From assembly GCF_001517625.2 (NCBI RefSeq), contig NZ_LN999825.1, positions 62,001 to 126,000 of the forward strand: a DNA stretch of 64,000 bases. Reading direction: 5' to 3'. This document shows positions 20,325 through 28,991 of the stretch, piece after piece (within the stretch, counting starts at the first letter, position 1; each line of letters begins with the position of its first letter). Source of the DNA: Clostridium sp. AT4 (GTDB lineage Bacteria > Bacillota > Clostridia > Lachnospirales > Lachnospiraceae). The translations under genes and the position numbers were made by a program. The notes under the pieces were generated by a model. That model searched no databases. It saw nothing but the letters and a program-made list of their open reading frames with translations, and had not been told where the DNA came from.

Positions 20325-21038
20325 TTAAATCAAAATTTCTTTACCCAGGCATATCCTGTCATCCTGTATGCATCCGCAGAATGAATCAATCACCGGATAT
20401 GATCGTTTCTCATCTTCCGTAGGATTTTTATGATACCATACGCCCTTAAATCCGTTCTTTAAAGCACCCTCTACGTCCTTTTCAAGACTGTCTCCGATAA
20501 AAGCGCACTGAGACGGGGCTGCTCCTGCCTTTTGCGCGCACAGATCAAAGAAACGTCCGGCCGGTTTTTCCGCTCCAGCCTCCTCGCTGGTTACGATCCA
20601 GTCAATATAAGAAGAAACTCCCAGCACTTCCAGTTTTTTATACTGGATATACGCCGTCATATCCGTGCCTATCCCAATTCCGATCCCTTTCGTTTTAAGC
20701 AGCTGCATCAACTGCAGAACACCCTCTTCAGGACGGGCAGAAGATAAAAGACTGTCCCAATATAAATGATACATGACTGTTGCATGGGGAAAAAGCGGCT
20801 TTCCCAATAATTCCAAAATACACTGCATCCGGATCAGACGGTTATGCACTGCTGCACAGTCTGCGCCTGTCCGTTCCTTTACCAGCTGCTGTGCCTGGCG
20901 AAACACCTTCACAAATGTCTCCCGATCCATCTGAAGAACCGTTTCTCCGTAAACAGTCAGGGCTTTCATTCCAGCCTCATTTCCTCTGTCATAGCTGTAA
21001 AGAGTGTTGTCAATATCAAAAAATACCGCTTTTATCAT
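20325..21038 (-). CDS. HAD-superfamily phosphatase
   Basis: Haloacid dehalogenase-type hydrolase. Motif I is VFFDIDNTLYSYD (the first Asp is the nucleophile), motif II lies in GIGTDMTAYIQ, motif III is the Lys in GAEKPAGRFF, and motif IV is FIGDSLEKDVEGA. The helical cap lies between motifs I and II (about 20-95), as in the YjjG/PGP-like group, which often dephosphorylates sugar phosphates or damaged nucleotides. It starts 14 bases after the ulaF-like gene and so is the last gene of that operon. Substrate unknown. Confidence 0.85.
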   Translation of the reverse strand: MIKAVFFDIDNTLYSYDRGNEAGMKALTVYGETVLQMDRETFVKVFRQAQQLVKERTGADCAAVHNRLIRMQCILELLGKPLFPHATVMYHLYWDSLLSSARPEEGVLQLMQLLKTKGIGIGIGTDMTAYIQYKKLEVLGVSSYIDWIVTSEEAGAEKPAGRFFDLCAQKAGAAPSQCAFIGDSLEKDVEGALKNGFKGVWYHKNPTEDEKRSYPVIDSFCGCIQDDRICLGKEILI

Positions 21039-21052
21039 CTGATTCTCCCGTA

Positions 21053-21745
21053 TTATTTCCCCTGTCCATAGTAAGCATTAACGCCATGTTTTCTGTAATA
21101 GTGCTTATCCTGAAGCTCCTGAGGCGCAGGCTGCACCCGGGGATTGATCATCTCACAGCGGGCCGCCATTTTGGCAACCTCCTCCAGCACAACTGCATTG
21201 TGAACCGCCTCATGTCCGTCCTTTCCCCAGGTAAAGGGACCGTGATTCTTACATAAAACAGCTGGAACCGCTTCATAATCTTTATCTTTAAAATAATCTG
21301 CGATCAGAACCCCTGTATTCTTCTCATAAGCACCCTCGATCTCCTCCTTTGTCAGGCATCTGACACAGGGAATCTCTCCGTACATATAATCCGCATGGGT
21401 AGTTCCGTAGCACGGAATCCCTCTGCCCGCCTGAGCCCAGCTGGTCGCCCAGGGTGAATGTGTATGTACAATTCCACCGATCTTTGAAAATGCCTTATAC
21501 AGCTCCACATGGGTAGCTGTATCAGAAGAAGGATTATATTTTCCCTCGATTTTATTTCCTTCCAGATCCACGATTACCATATCATCCGGAGTCAGCTTAT
21601 CATAATCCACGCCGCTGGGCTTAATAGCAAAATATCCTGTTTCCCGGTCAATCTCGCTTACATTTCCCCAGGTAAACGTTACAAGGCCATGCTTTGGCAG
21701 CAGCATATTTGCCTCATAAACTCTTTTTTTCAGTTCTTCTAGCAT
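21053..21745 (-). CDS. L-ribulose-5-phosphate 4-epimerase (UlaF/AraD/SgbE type)
   Basis: Zn-dependent class II aldolase-fold epimerase converting L-ribulose-5-P to D-xylulose-5-P. Metal ligands are the two histidines in [14 protein letters not shown] and the later His in [18 protein letters not shown] and KPSGVDY are the phosphate-binding loops, and [13 protein letters not shown] is also conserved. 230 residues, normal length. In this operon it follows UlaE, giving the last step from L-xylulose-5-P to the pentose phosphate pathway. It could equally serve arabinose use, but the neighbours favour ascorbate. Confidence 0.93.
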   Translation of the reverse strand: MLEELKKRVYEANMLLPKHGLVTFTWGNVSEIDRETGYFAIKPSGVDYDKLTPDDMVIVDLEGNKIEGKYNPSSDTATHVELYKAFSKIGGIVHTHSPWATSWAQAGRGIPCYGTTHADYMYGEIPCVRCLTKEEIEGAYEKNTGVLIADYFKDKDYEAVPAVLCKNHGPFTWGKDGHEAVHNAVVLEEVAKMAARCEMINPRVQPAPQELQDKHYYRKHGVNAYYGQGK

Positions 21746-21756
21746 AATGTCCTCCC

Positions 21757-22809
21757 TTATTCCATTTCCAGCTCGTATCTTGCCACTTCGTCAATCTCAC
21801 GATTCGTTGCGATCAGAATGTCTTTTCCATCATATTTATACGCATATGCATTGGCAGGGCCGCAGTCATGGTCAAGCCGCTCTGCCCTGTATTCCTGCTT
21901 TTCCTGATCGTAGGTAAATGCCAGCAGATCCCGGTCTCCCTTTCTGTGGCCGATAATTACAGTGGGAACACCGCCGATATCGCCGCCCCAGATGGCATGA
22001 ACAAATTCCGCGTCCTTCCCATAGCTGTATACATGCTCAAAGCGGCCGTCTTTCTTTTTGTAGAAGTCGATCTTCTCGCCATGGAAGGGCGCCAGAACTG
22101 CCAGCTCCTTCTCTCCGTCTCCGTCCATATCAAGCAGCAGCGCATCGCTGGCCGGGGTATCAAGAAGCTGTGTAATCTCCCACTCGCCCTCAGGTGATGC
22201 AGGCGGAATAAACTGATAGATTCCGTTTTCACAGGAAACCACGCTTGTATCCTGTCCGTTTTCCTTTACACGGTAGTAGCCGTGGTTTTTGAGCATCTGA
22301 TCCTTGATCACCTTCATCTCCAGCTGATGCTCCTCGTCAAAGCTGCTTAAATCCTCCGGAAGCACAGCCGCAAACACACGGCCGGGAGAGGACCAGTCAT
22401 CCTTAAACTCATGGCCGGATTTTAAACAGCAGGCGATCAGATAGTGTACCCCATTTCTCTCTAAAATGTCAAACCGGTGTACAAAGGGCAAATCGGTCAG
22501 AGTGCGTACCTCCCAGTTTCCCTTTGATTTTGGAGTCACAATTACGATCTTTGCGTCCTTTGAGTCATTGGGAGAATAAAATTTATGGGTAGCAAGAAAC
22601 TGGCCGTCCGTTCCCGGAACCTGCTGCATGGTCATAACACCGCCCGGCTGCTCCCAGACAGTATCCTCCTGGTTTCCATCCAGATCAAAGAGCAGACAGC
22701 GGTCTACCTTCTCAGCTGCCACCAGGATATGATCCTTTCCCTGATAATGAAGAGGTGCTATGGAATAACATTTTGTCAGATTGGAAATTACTTTTTTTAC
22801 TGCCTTCAT
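21757..22809 (-). CDS. FG-GAP/VCBS-like beta-propeller protein of unknown function in the ula operon
   Basis: 350 residues, no signal peptide, no membrane segment. The sequence is beta-rich and contains [20 protein letters not shown], a classic D-x-D-G-D-G calcium loop of FG-GAP/VCBS repeats, and a looser copy at [11 protein letters not shown] near the N-terminus, which suggests a seven-bladed propeller. It lies between ulaE (16 bases) and the ulaF-like gene (11 bases), so it is co-transcribed with an ascorbate pathway. It occupies the place where a pathway enzyme would be expected. A sugar-phosphate isomerase, lactonase or sensor role is possible; none is shown. Confidence 0.6.
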   Translation of the reverse strand: MKAVKKVISNLTKCYSIAPLHYQGKDHILVAAEKVDRCLLFDLDGNQEDTVWEQPGGVMTMQQVPGTDGQFLATHKFYSPNDSKDAKIVIVTPKSKGNWEVRTLTDLPFVHRFDILERNGVHYLIACCLKSGHEFKDDWSSPGRVFAAVLPEDLSSFDEEHQLEMKVIKDQMLKNHGYYRVKENGQDTSVVSCENGIYQFIPPASPEGEWEITQLLDTPASDALLLDMDGDGEKELAVLAPFHGEKIDFYKKKDGRFEHVYSYGKDAEFVHAIWGGDIGGVPTVIIGHRKGDRDLLAFTYDQEKQEYRAERLDHDCGPANAYAYKYDGKDILIATNREIDEVARYELEME

Positions 22810-22824
22810 CGTTTAACCGCCTTT

Positions 22825-23670
22825 CTACTCATTACCCTGTAAAATCTTCGTCATCTTATCACAGGCAAACTTCAGATCTTCTGTCCAGTCTGGATTTCCT
22901 ACATACCAGAACTCGGTCACAAACTTCCGAACGCCCAGCTCCCACGCCTTGCGGATACCGGCCTCAAAGTCTACATGGCCTGTCCCAAAAGGAATTTCGC
23001 GGAATTTACCCGGAAGTGTCTCTTTTAAATGCATGGCAGCCAGATGGCCCCGTCCGGTTTCCAGATCCTCTTCCACATCTGTACCATACGTTACAGCCGC
23101 ATTGGTAACATTTCCCAGATCAGGATATACATTCAGATACGGAGAATTTACCCGATTTACATAAACCATCGCTTTCTCTACCGTATTCATAAATTCCGTT
23201 TCCATGGTCTCAAAGCCCATCATCACTCCGGCTTTTGCCGCCATCTCCACTGCTTTTTTTAAATTTTCCTCAAAACGCTCTCTTGTCTCTTCACTGCCTT
23301 CTTCATAATAAACATCATAACCGGCCAGCTGAATGATCCGAATCCCCAGATCCTCTGCCAGACGGATCGCCTTTTCCATAATCTCCATTCCTCTGGCGCA
23401 GGTCTCTGGATCATTGCTTCCCAAAGGGTATTTTCTGTGTCCACTCAGACACATGGTACGGATGGGAACACCCGTCTCACTCATCAGTTCCATTAAAGCC
23501 AGCCGTTCTTCCCTGCTCATATCAAGCCGTGCCAGCTTTTCATCTGTTTCATCAATACTAATCTCTATAAAATCAAATCCTGCCCCTTTTGCCGCCAGCA
23601 TCTTTTCCTTCCAGCTCAGATCCTTTGGCATGGCCTTCTCATAAAGGCCCAGTGTATATGCTTTTGCCAT
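22825..23670 (-). CDS. ulaE: L-ribulose-5-phosphate 3-epimerase
   Basis: TIM-barrel epimerase converting L-xylulose-5-P to L-ribulose-5-P. The start MAKAYTLGLYEKAMPKDLSW, then GFDFIEISIDETDEKLARLDM and IRTMCLSGHRKYPLGS, are close to UlaE/SgbU of enterobacteria. Metal-binding residues expected from the family are the Glu in GFETME, the Asp in YPDLGN, the His in MHLKET and the Glu in FVTEFW. 281 residues. It overlaps nothing and lies 1 base after the regulator gene. Confidence 0.94.
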   Translation of the reverse strand: MAKAYTLGLYEKAMPKDLSWKEKMLAAKGAGFDFIEISIDETDEKLARLDMSREERLALMELMSETGVPIRTMCLSGHRKYPLGSNDPETCARGMEIMEKAIRLAEDLGIRIIQLAGYDVYYEEGSEETRERFEENLKKAVEMAAKAGVMMGFETMETEFMNTVEKAMVYVNRVNSPYLNVYPDLGNVTNAAVTYGTDVEEDLETGRGHLAAMHLKETLPGKFREIPFGTGHVDFEAGIRKAWELGVRKFVTEFWYVGNPDWTEDLKFACDKMTKILQGNE

Positions 23671-23671
23671 T

Positions 23672-24484
23672 TTATTTTCCTTTCTTTTCTGTCTGATTTA
23701 TCAGTCCTTCATTCGGAAAATCTGCTTTCTTCACCTGATGAACTCTTACTCCTTTTGCCCTCAGCTCCTCCACAGCCTCTGCCGGAGCCAGTTCATCCGT
23801 AATCAGATAGTGAATCTCCTCAATAGGACAGCTGATAAAGCTACTGATCTGCCCCAGCTTGGTATGGTCTGCCAGAATATATGCATCCTTTGCCACATTC
23901 CGCACCATTAGCTGGTTAATCGTAACCTCATTGGCGTTTTCCGTTGTCATTCCCATAACAGCATCAATGCCGGAACATCCCACAAAGGCCTTTTTGGCAA
24001 TTACCGTCTGGAGATTACGGATTGCATAATCCCCCACCATTGCCTCTTTTGGATAACGCAGCTCTCCTCCTGTAAGGATTACATTTACCCCCTGGCCTCT
24101 CTCTGCATCAATCGCTCTTCCATTATTTGTGATCACTGTAACATTTTTTTTTGTAATATATCGAAGAATCTGGCGGACATTCCGGCTGGTATTAAGAAAC
24201 AGTGTATCGCCGTCCTCTACCAGACTGGCCGCATAGCGCGCAATCAAATCCCGGTACAGCTGGATTTCGTCCGTCTGCTCCCCTTGTTCCCGGACTGCAA
24301 CTGCACCTCCGTATACCCGGATCAGCTGCTTCTGCTCTTCCAGATACTGTAAATCCCTGCGTATCGTAATCACAGAAACCTTCAGCTCTTCTGCCAGCGC
24401 CTCTACCCGAACCTGAGATTTTTCCCTTAATATATCCCGGATCCGTTCTCTCCGCTCATCCACATATACCTTCTCACGCTTCAC
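23672..24484 (-). CDS. DeoR/GlpR-family regulator, probable ula operon repressor
   Basis: N-terminal winged HTH (RRERIRDILREKSQVRVEAL ... VSVITIRRDLQYLEEQ, about 10-62) is the DeoR signature; the C-terminal DeoRC sugar-phosphate sensor domain has FLNTSRNVRQILRY, VILTGGELRYPKEAMVG and CSGIDAVMGMTTEN. The start is set at the GTG at 24484, with GGGAGGGG 5 bases before it; the frame is open to 24517. It sits inside the operon after a terminator-like hairpin that could lower its expression relative to the transport genes. By context it is the equivalent of UlaR, which responds to L-ascorbate-6-P. Confidence 0.9.
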   Translation of the reverse strand: MKREKVYVDERRERIRDILREKSQVRVEALAEELKVSVITIRRDLQYLEEQKQLIRVYGGAVAVREQGEQTDEIQLYRDLIARYAASLVEDGDTLFLNTSRNVRQILRYITKKNVTVITNNGRAIDAERGQGVNVILTGGELRYPKEAMVGDYAIRNLQTVIAKKAFVGCSGIDAVMGMTTENANEVTINQLMVRNVAKDAYILADHTKLGQISSFISCPIEEIHYLITDELAPAEAVEELRAKGVRVHQVKKADFPNEGLINQTEKKGK

Positions 24485-24550
24485 TGTTTCCCCTCCCATT
24501 CTTTTAAAATAAGGCAAATATTTAACAGTCCTTCCGCCGTTGTGATAATA

Positions 24551-24580
24551 AAGGCTGCAGCAGTCAGCTGCGGCAGCCTT
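24551..24580 (-). terminator. intra-operon hairpin between ulaB and the DeoR gene
   Basis: Thirteen-base arms (24551-24563, 24568-24580) pair with one mismatch around a 4-base loop, followed on the minus strand by TTTATTAT. It probably reduces read-through from the abundant PTS message into the regulator and enzyme genes. Confidence 0.55.
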
Positions 24581-24614
24581 TTAAACAAGATCTGCTGTTT
24601 ATACGCTCACTGTA

Positions 24615-24920
24615 CTATTCAATAATACCCTGAGCCTTCAGCTTCTCCTCAATCTCTTTATCTGACATAACATTCTTTAACGGAATCACCTTTACACCCT
24701 TTGCCGCTGCATCTGTGAACATACTGGCAAAGTTCTGGGCACACAGCAGAACATCATACTGTGCAGCTGTGCTCTTCCCCTCAGACAGCGGCGCGTGATG
24801 GGTTTTACACTTAATGCCGTTTCTTTTTAACACCTTGTCTAATGCCAGCTGAGCCATCAGGCTGGAACCGGAACCATTTGCGCAGCACACGAGAAATTTT
24901 AAATTATTTGCATTTGCCAT
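24615..24920 (-). CDS. ulaB: PTS ascorbate-type EIIB
   Basis: Cytoplasmic phosphocarrier, about 101 residues. The N-terminus KFLVCCANGSGSSLMAQLAL contains the Cys phosphorylation site and the phosphate loop of the UlaB/SgaB family. The start at MANANN is preceded by GGAGG at 8 bases; an ATG 15 bases earlier is less well placed. Between the IIC and the internal hairpin. Confidence 0.93.
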   Translation of the reverse strand: MANANNLKFLVCCANGSGSSLMAQLALDKVLKRNGIKCKTHHAPLSEGKSTAAQYDVLLCAQNFASMFTDAAAKGVKVIPLKNVMSDKEIEEKLKAQGIIE

Positions 24921-24946
24921 GAATATATCCTCCATATAAAATTATT

Positions 24947-26443
24947 TTAGTTTGCTTTGTTTGCCTTTAATTCCTTATATGCCTCATAATCTTCTGTCAT
25001 AAGGAAGTAACCCTTCTTATCCTTGTAATACTGGATCTGCGGAATAGCAAGAAGACCGATAAAAATAAGAGTTACGCCGATATAGCTTAAATACTTCATA
25101 ACTACTGTAAATACAGGCCATACAACCGCCCAGTCCCACATACCTAAATATCCGCCGTAAGCTGCCATTCCAACCCAGCCTGCAATCAGAGCAGAACCGA
25201 ATACCTGGCATAATCCGGAGATAAACGGAAGAACCAGAACAGCCTTTAAGCCACCCTTTTCATTGGCAAATACACCGATGGTAGCATTGTCAAAGAATAC
25301 AGGTACGAAACCGCAGATAATAAGTACCGGACTCTTTAAAGCAATCAGAACAATAATTGCCAGGATCTGTCCGATAAAACCGGATACAAAGCCCAGAGTC
25401 ACTGCATTGGATGCACCGAAACCAAAGATAACTGCACAGTCTACACCAGGAACAGAACCCGGAAGCAGCTTGCTTGCAATACCTTGGAAAGAAGTTGTCA
25501 GCTCAGCAACGAAGGTACGGACGCCCATCTGCAGAATTGCCAGATATACTGCAAAGTAAAGACAGGTCTGGATTACATAGAACAGCATGCTCTGCCCTTC
25601 CTTCATAAAACCGCCTGCAATCAGATAGTCCTTTCCAAGTACACATAAGATTGCGCCAAAGAATACCAGCATCAAAACAGAAGCAGATACCATGTTGTCG
25701 TTGAAAATAGATAAAAAGCCGGGAAGTTCCAGATCCTCAATCTTCTTAACCTTCTTATCTTTCTTCTTGCCTTCATTTCCAAAAAGCTTTCCTGCCAGCC
25801 AATAGAAGAAAGCTACACCAAACATCTGCTGATGAGCCAGAGCAAAGCCTGCTCCGTCAGTTACTTCCTGACATGGTTTAATTGTCAGGTTAGAACCTAC
25901 TGCCCAGTAAGCACCCAGAAGAAGAGCCATAACGATCAGCATCGGAACATGCATGCCGGGAGCCAGAAGGCCCGGAAGAGCAAACATGATCAGCCAGTAA
26001 GCAGTTGCAGCCTGCTGTACCTGTACGTTTCCTGTGGTAAACAGTGCGCGAAGCTTTGTATATTTGCTGAAGCGCACCAGCAGGATATTTACAATAAATG
26101 CGATAAACAGAAGGATCATCGCATCGCCGAAGCCTTTTCCGAATACTTCTTCTACTCCGGCTGTAACGGCATTCTGTCCAAAATACGGATCAATAACTGT
26201 TGCGTTAATATTGAAGCGTTCACCCAGACCTACCAGTACAGGACGGAAGTTGTTAACCAGTCCGCCGGAACCAACAGTCAGAATCAGGTATCCTACAATT
26301 GCTTTAATTGTGCCTGCCAGAATATCATACCATGGTCTCTGAAGCAGAATATAACCGATCAATACAATAAAACCAATCATAAATGCCGGCTGCTGCAGGA
26401 TATTTGTTGCAAAATATGACCAGATCTTAGACAAAATTTCCAT
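24947..26443 (-). CDS. ulaA: PTS ascorbate-specific EIIC permease
   Basis: Polytopic transporter of the UlaA (AG superfamily) type, about eleven hydrophobic segments over 498 residues. It begins with a helix containing NILQQPAFMIGFIVLIGY and holds the conserved GVEEVFGKGFGDAMILLFIAF and FNDNMVSASVLM stretches. It takes up L-ascorbate (or a related acid) with phosphorylation. Codon use and spacing match the other ula genes. Confidence 0.95.
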   Translation of the reverse strand: MEILSKIWSYFATNILQQPAFMIGFIVLIGYILLQRPWYDILAGTIKAIVGYLILTVGSGGLVNNFRPVLVGLGERFNINATVIDPYFGQNAVTAGVEEVFGKGFGDAMILLFIAFIVNILLVRFSKYTKLRALFTTGNVQVQQAATAYWLIMFALPGLLAPGMHVPMLIVMALLLGAYWAVGSNLTIKPCQEVTDGAGFALAHQQMFGVAFFYWLAGKLFGNEGKKKDKKVKKIEDLELPGFLSIFNDNMVSASVLMLVFFGAILCVLGKDYLIAGGFMKEGQSMLFYVIQTCLYFAVYLAILQMGVRTFVAELTTSFQGIASKLLPGSVPGVDCAVIFGFGASNAVTLGFVSGFIGQILAIIVLIALKSPVLIICGFVPVFFDNATIGVFANEKGGLKAVLVLPFISGLCQVFGSALIAGWVGMAAYGGYLGMWDWAVVWPVFTVVMKYLSYIGVTLIFIGLLAIPQIQYYKDKKGYFLMTEDYEAYKELKANKAN

Positions 26444-26470
26444 AAGTCACCCCTTATTCCCTCTCTTAAA

Positions 26471-26926
26471 TCAATCCAGATATTGTTTCTGGATTTCCAA
26501 CAGATCTTCCGGTGTTTCAGCCTTTAATAAGGCTGCCACCACTTCTTCGTTCATCAGAAGTTCTGACAGACGAACCATATTGTTCATGTGCTGCTCCGCA
26601 TTGCAGGAAGCCAGCGTAAAAAACAGCTGTGCGTCCTTTTCCGGATCCTCCGGATCAAAAGAAACCGGCTTGTCCAGCTTCATAAAACCAATGCTGGTCT
26701 TATGTACCCCTTCAGCCCCCTCCTGAGAATGGGGCATGGCAATGTTTGGCATAAGCACAATATATGGACCATATTTCTCCACGCAGGCAACAATATCTTC
26801 CTTATAATTTGCCTCTATCGTACCGTCTGCCTCCAGACTTTCGCAGCTCATGCGGATGGCTTCCTTCCAGTCCGGCGCTTCAGCTGCAAACTTATAATGT
26901 TTCTGCTCTACAAATTCTCTCAGCAT
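26471..26926 (-). CDS. ulaC: PTS ascorbate-type EIIA (mannitol/fructose fold)
   Basis: 151 residues. The phosphorylated His is in LMPNIAMPHSQEGAEGVHK; a second conserved His appears near the end of that segment. The first half has the usual IRMSCESLEADGTIEANY helix. It lies between ulaG and ulaA and gives phosphate to UlaB. Confidence 0.93.
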   Translation of the reverse strand: MLREFVEQKHYKFAAEAPDWKEAIRMSCESLEADGTIEANYKEDIVACVEKYGPYIVLMPNIAMPHSQEGAEGVHKTSIGFMKLDKPVSFDPEDPEKDAQLFFTLASCNAEQHMNNMVRLSELLMNEEVVAALLKAETPEDLLEIQKQYLD

Positions 26927-26955
26927 ATAACTTTCCCCCTAACACTTATCTGACC

Positions 26956-28059
26956 TTACAGGCAGGAACGGAATGGAATATTCTGAGGATGTTCGAAGCA
27001 GTCCTCAAATCCGCGTCTGTGGTGGTAAGCTTTCTTATCCTTATCTGTAGGATATACATATTTTCCTCCCACTTCCCAGAAGAATGGATGGAACTTGTAG
27101 TCCAGACGGTCTTTCTTCATATCATAAAGTACCCGGATTTCATTGATATCTGCCATAAAGTTGGTCCATACGTCATAGTGGATCGGGATTACAACCTTGG
27201 CTCTCAATGCCTCTGCCATACGGAGAATATCTACAGAGGTCATCTTGTCTGCCATACCCACAGGATTCTCACCATAGGAACCAAAAGCCACATCTACATC
27301 ATAATCTTTGCCGTGCTTTGCAAAGTAAATGGAGTAGTGGGAATCACCGCTGTGATAGATATTTCCGCCCGGAGTCTTAATCAGATAGTTTACTGCCTTG
27401 TCATCCATATCGGTAGGACAAATTCCTGTAAGCTCTTCTCTGTTCTCGCTGGTATCATCTGTTGTTACCAGGCAGGTTCTGTCAAAGGAATCCAGAGCAA
27501 CGATCTCAACGTCTTTGATCTTAATCGTATCACCCGGTTTTACTGTAATGCAGCGATCTGCAGGAACACCCCATTTCTGCCACAGTTCTACAGATTTCTT
27601 CGGTCCGATAAATGGTACGGGAACCTCTTCTCCCTTTTCGTTTGTTGTTGTCATGCCGCTCTTAATTACATGGGCTGCATACTCAGCGCTCATATGATCC
27701 TGATGGTAATGGGTCGCCAGCACTGCGTCTACCTGCTTAATGGCAAAGGGATCGATCACAAAGGGGACTGCTCTTAAGTTAGGCTGCATCATTCTGCCGC
27801 CGCACATATTTGCCATCTGATGTCCCGGCTTCATCTTTCCGTCTCCATGGGTTCTCTTTCCGTTTCCGGCCCAAAGATCTACGGTAAGATTGCATCCTCC
27901 AGGAGTCTTAAACCAGATACCGGTACATCCCAGCCACCACATGGCAACAGTTCCCGGCTTCACCTCCTCGTTCTCAATCTCCTCATTCAGCCAGGTTCCC
28001 CACTCGGGAAATGTCCCCATGATCCAGCTCTCTCTTGTGATCTCATCAATCTTGCTCAT
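26956..28059 (-). CDS. ulaG: L-ascorbate-6-phosphate lactonase
   Basis: Metallo-beta-lactamase-fold enzyme that opens the lactone of L-ascorbate-6-P to 3-keto-L-gulonate-6-P. Start [20 protein letters not shown] is typical for UlaG; metal motif TVDLWAG and [14 protein letters not shown] (H-x-H-x-D-H), then SGDSHYS and [13 protein letters not shown] supply the remaining ligands. 367 residues, slightly longer than E. coli UlaG. AAGGAGG lies just before the ATG. First gene of the ula operon, with a good promoter at 28128-28156. Confidence 0.95.
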   Translation of the reverse strand: MSKIDEITRESWIMGTFPEWGTWLNEEIENEEVKPGTVAMWWLGCTGIWFKTPGGCNLTVDLWAGNGKRTHGDGKMKPGHQMANMCGGRMMQPNLRAVPFVIDPFAIKQVDAVLATHYHQDHMSAEYAAHVIKSGMTTTNEKGEEVPVPFIGPKKSVELWQKWGVPADRCITVKPGDTIKIKDVEIVALDSFDRTCLVTTDDTSENREELTGICPTDMDDKAVNYLIKTPGGNIYHSGDSHYSIYFAKHGKDYDVDVAFGSYGENPVGMADKMTSVDILRMAEALRAKVVIPIHYDVWTNFMADINEIRVLYDMKKDRLDYKFHPFFWEVGGKYVYPTDKDKKAYHHRRGFEDCFEHPQNIPFRSCL

Positions 28060-28127
28060 TTCGCATCCTCCTTGTTTTTGATCATTTTTATGATTGTTCT
28101 TATGCGTTCATCTCTGTCTTTACTTGA

Positions 28128-28156
28128 ATATTAGCACTTTTTGTGCAGTATGGCAA
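28128..28156 (-). promoter_or_regulatory. ula operon promoter with an inverted repeat in the spacer
   Basis: On the minus strand TTGCCA (28151-28156), 17 bases, TAATAT (28128-28133). The spacer contains GCAC-AAAAA-GTGC (28134-28146), a 4-bp inverted repeat positioned where a repressor would block polymerase. The ulaG ATG is about 70 bases downstream. Confidence 0.65.
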
Positions 28157-28163
28157 TGGTATT

Positions 28164-28408
28164 ATATGATTGTTTCATATTTTATATGATTCATTTATTA
28201 TTTTGCATTATATTACACGTGATTTAACTTATCTTTTATATATTTTATCCATAATTTTTACCATTCCATTTGTTTTATCTTTGTATTTTAATTTAATTTT
28301 TTATATATTTACTTATTATCCTGATTTTTACATACTTTCTTCTTGGTTATATGATTCTTTTTTATGGATTTCGGTCTTATCTTTTAGTCGTCATCCCTTC
28401 ATATGATT
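28164..28408. repeat. four ATATGATT repeats in an AT-rich upstream region
   Basis: ATATGATT occurs at 28164, 28184, 28349 and 28401. The first two are exactly 20 bases apart and lie directly upstream of the ulaG -35. The 28060-28440 stretch has no convincing gene and is very rich in T on the plus strand. Chance is possible in such AT-rich DNA. Confidence 0.4.
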
Positions 28409-28478
28409 CTTTTTACGATATCAGCGTGTTCACCTTTTCGATCGAGTAGGAGGCGGTGATTAACCGCCGTCCTCTCAC

Positions 28479-28510
28479 AGCACCGTACGTACCGTTCGGT
28501 ATACGGCGCT
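28479..28510 (-). ncRNA. group II intron domain V
   Basis: Hairpin of 32 bases with 9-bp lower helix, 2-base bulge, 4-bp upper helix and tetraloop, the shape of domain V. It begins AGC, the catalytic triad. Confidence 0.8.
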
Positions 28511-28511
28511 T

Positions 28512-28802
28512 TCAATAGTTGACGTGCACAGACTGGTAGGCTGTGGCTAAATCATAATAGCCACTGTTTATCAGTCTTTCTTTATTCAGCGCCCAAATCA
28601 CAGCTTTGTTATTACTGATATACCAATACTTTCTGCGACTGTTTGCTATTGTTGCCGCATAGTGTTCTGGAATTCCCAGCTTGACTAGATTCTTATATTT
28701 TGTTCTAGGTTTCTTCCACTGTTTCCATATACACATACGTATTCTGTGATAGAGCCATCCGTTAATGTCAGAGATTTGCCCGTGAGTTAGTATGTTCCTC
28801 AC
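28512..28802 (-). pseudogene. C-terminal fragment of a group II intron maturase
   Basis: The 96-residue frame contains RIRMCIWKQWKKPRTKYKNL, the X (maturase) domain hallmark of intron-encoded proteins, and ends in a basic/aromatic tail (KYWYISNNKAVIW ... AYQSVHVNY). The reverse transcriptase domain with YADD is absent, so the intron cannot mobilise itself. The first few residues come from sequence joined to the intron 5' part, close to 28800. Confidence 0.85.
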
Positions 28803-28929
28803 ATCCAGCTTCCTTCAGATCCCACCTCACGATGGACACCCTTGCCTTCGGCTATATCCTTCCCACTACCGGGCGGATTCGGGACTTTAACCCGTTAGAA
28901 ACGTGCGCCGCTAGGCGCACCATACAAAA

Positions 28930-28965
28930 AGCTGCCCCCAGTCCCCAAGGGAACCGGGAGCAGCA
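28930..28965 (-). terminator. terminator interrupted on its 3' side by the group II intron
   Basis: On the minus strand GCTGC...GCAGC arms (28931-28964) enclose a GC-rich imperfect stem, followed by TTTTT at 28926-28930 and then by the intron 5' end at 28920. It serves the gene ending at 28992. Confidence 0.8.
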
Positions 28966-28991
28966 CATTTCTCCAAATCTCATAACTATGA

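Larger units (their letters stand above)
28441..28920 (-). mobile_element. group II intron, internally deleted but with both ends
   Basis: On the minus strand the segment begins GTGCG at 28920, the conserved 5' end of group II introns. The catalytic domain V is clear at 28510-28479: a 9-bp lower stem (AGCGCCGTA with TACGGTGCT), a 2-base CG bulge, a 4-bp upper stem and a GAAC loop. Domain VI follows with a stem carrying a bulged A (in TCCTACTC), and the 3' end fits ...CTCGAT at 28441. Only about 480 bases remain where about 1.9-2.5 kb would be expected, and the coding part is reduced to the maturase tail. It lies right behind a terminator, the usual target of class C introns. Confidence 0.82.

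Noticed and set aside
26764-27777. Plus-strand open frame of 337 codons opposite ulaC/ulaG
   Set aside because: It is the complement of well-supported genes, has no ribosome site or domain, and is rich in His, Cys and Tyr as expected for antisense frames.
28170-28406. 78-codon plus-strand frame in the AT-rich region
   Set aside because: Composition alone (Phe, Ile, Tyr, Leu) explains it; no start signal.
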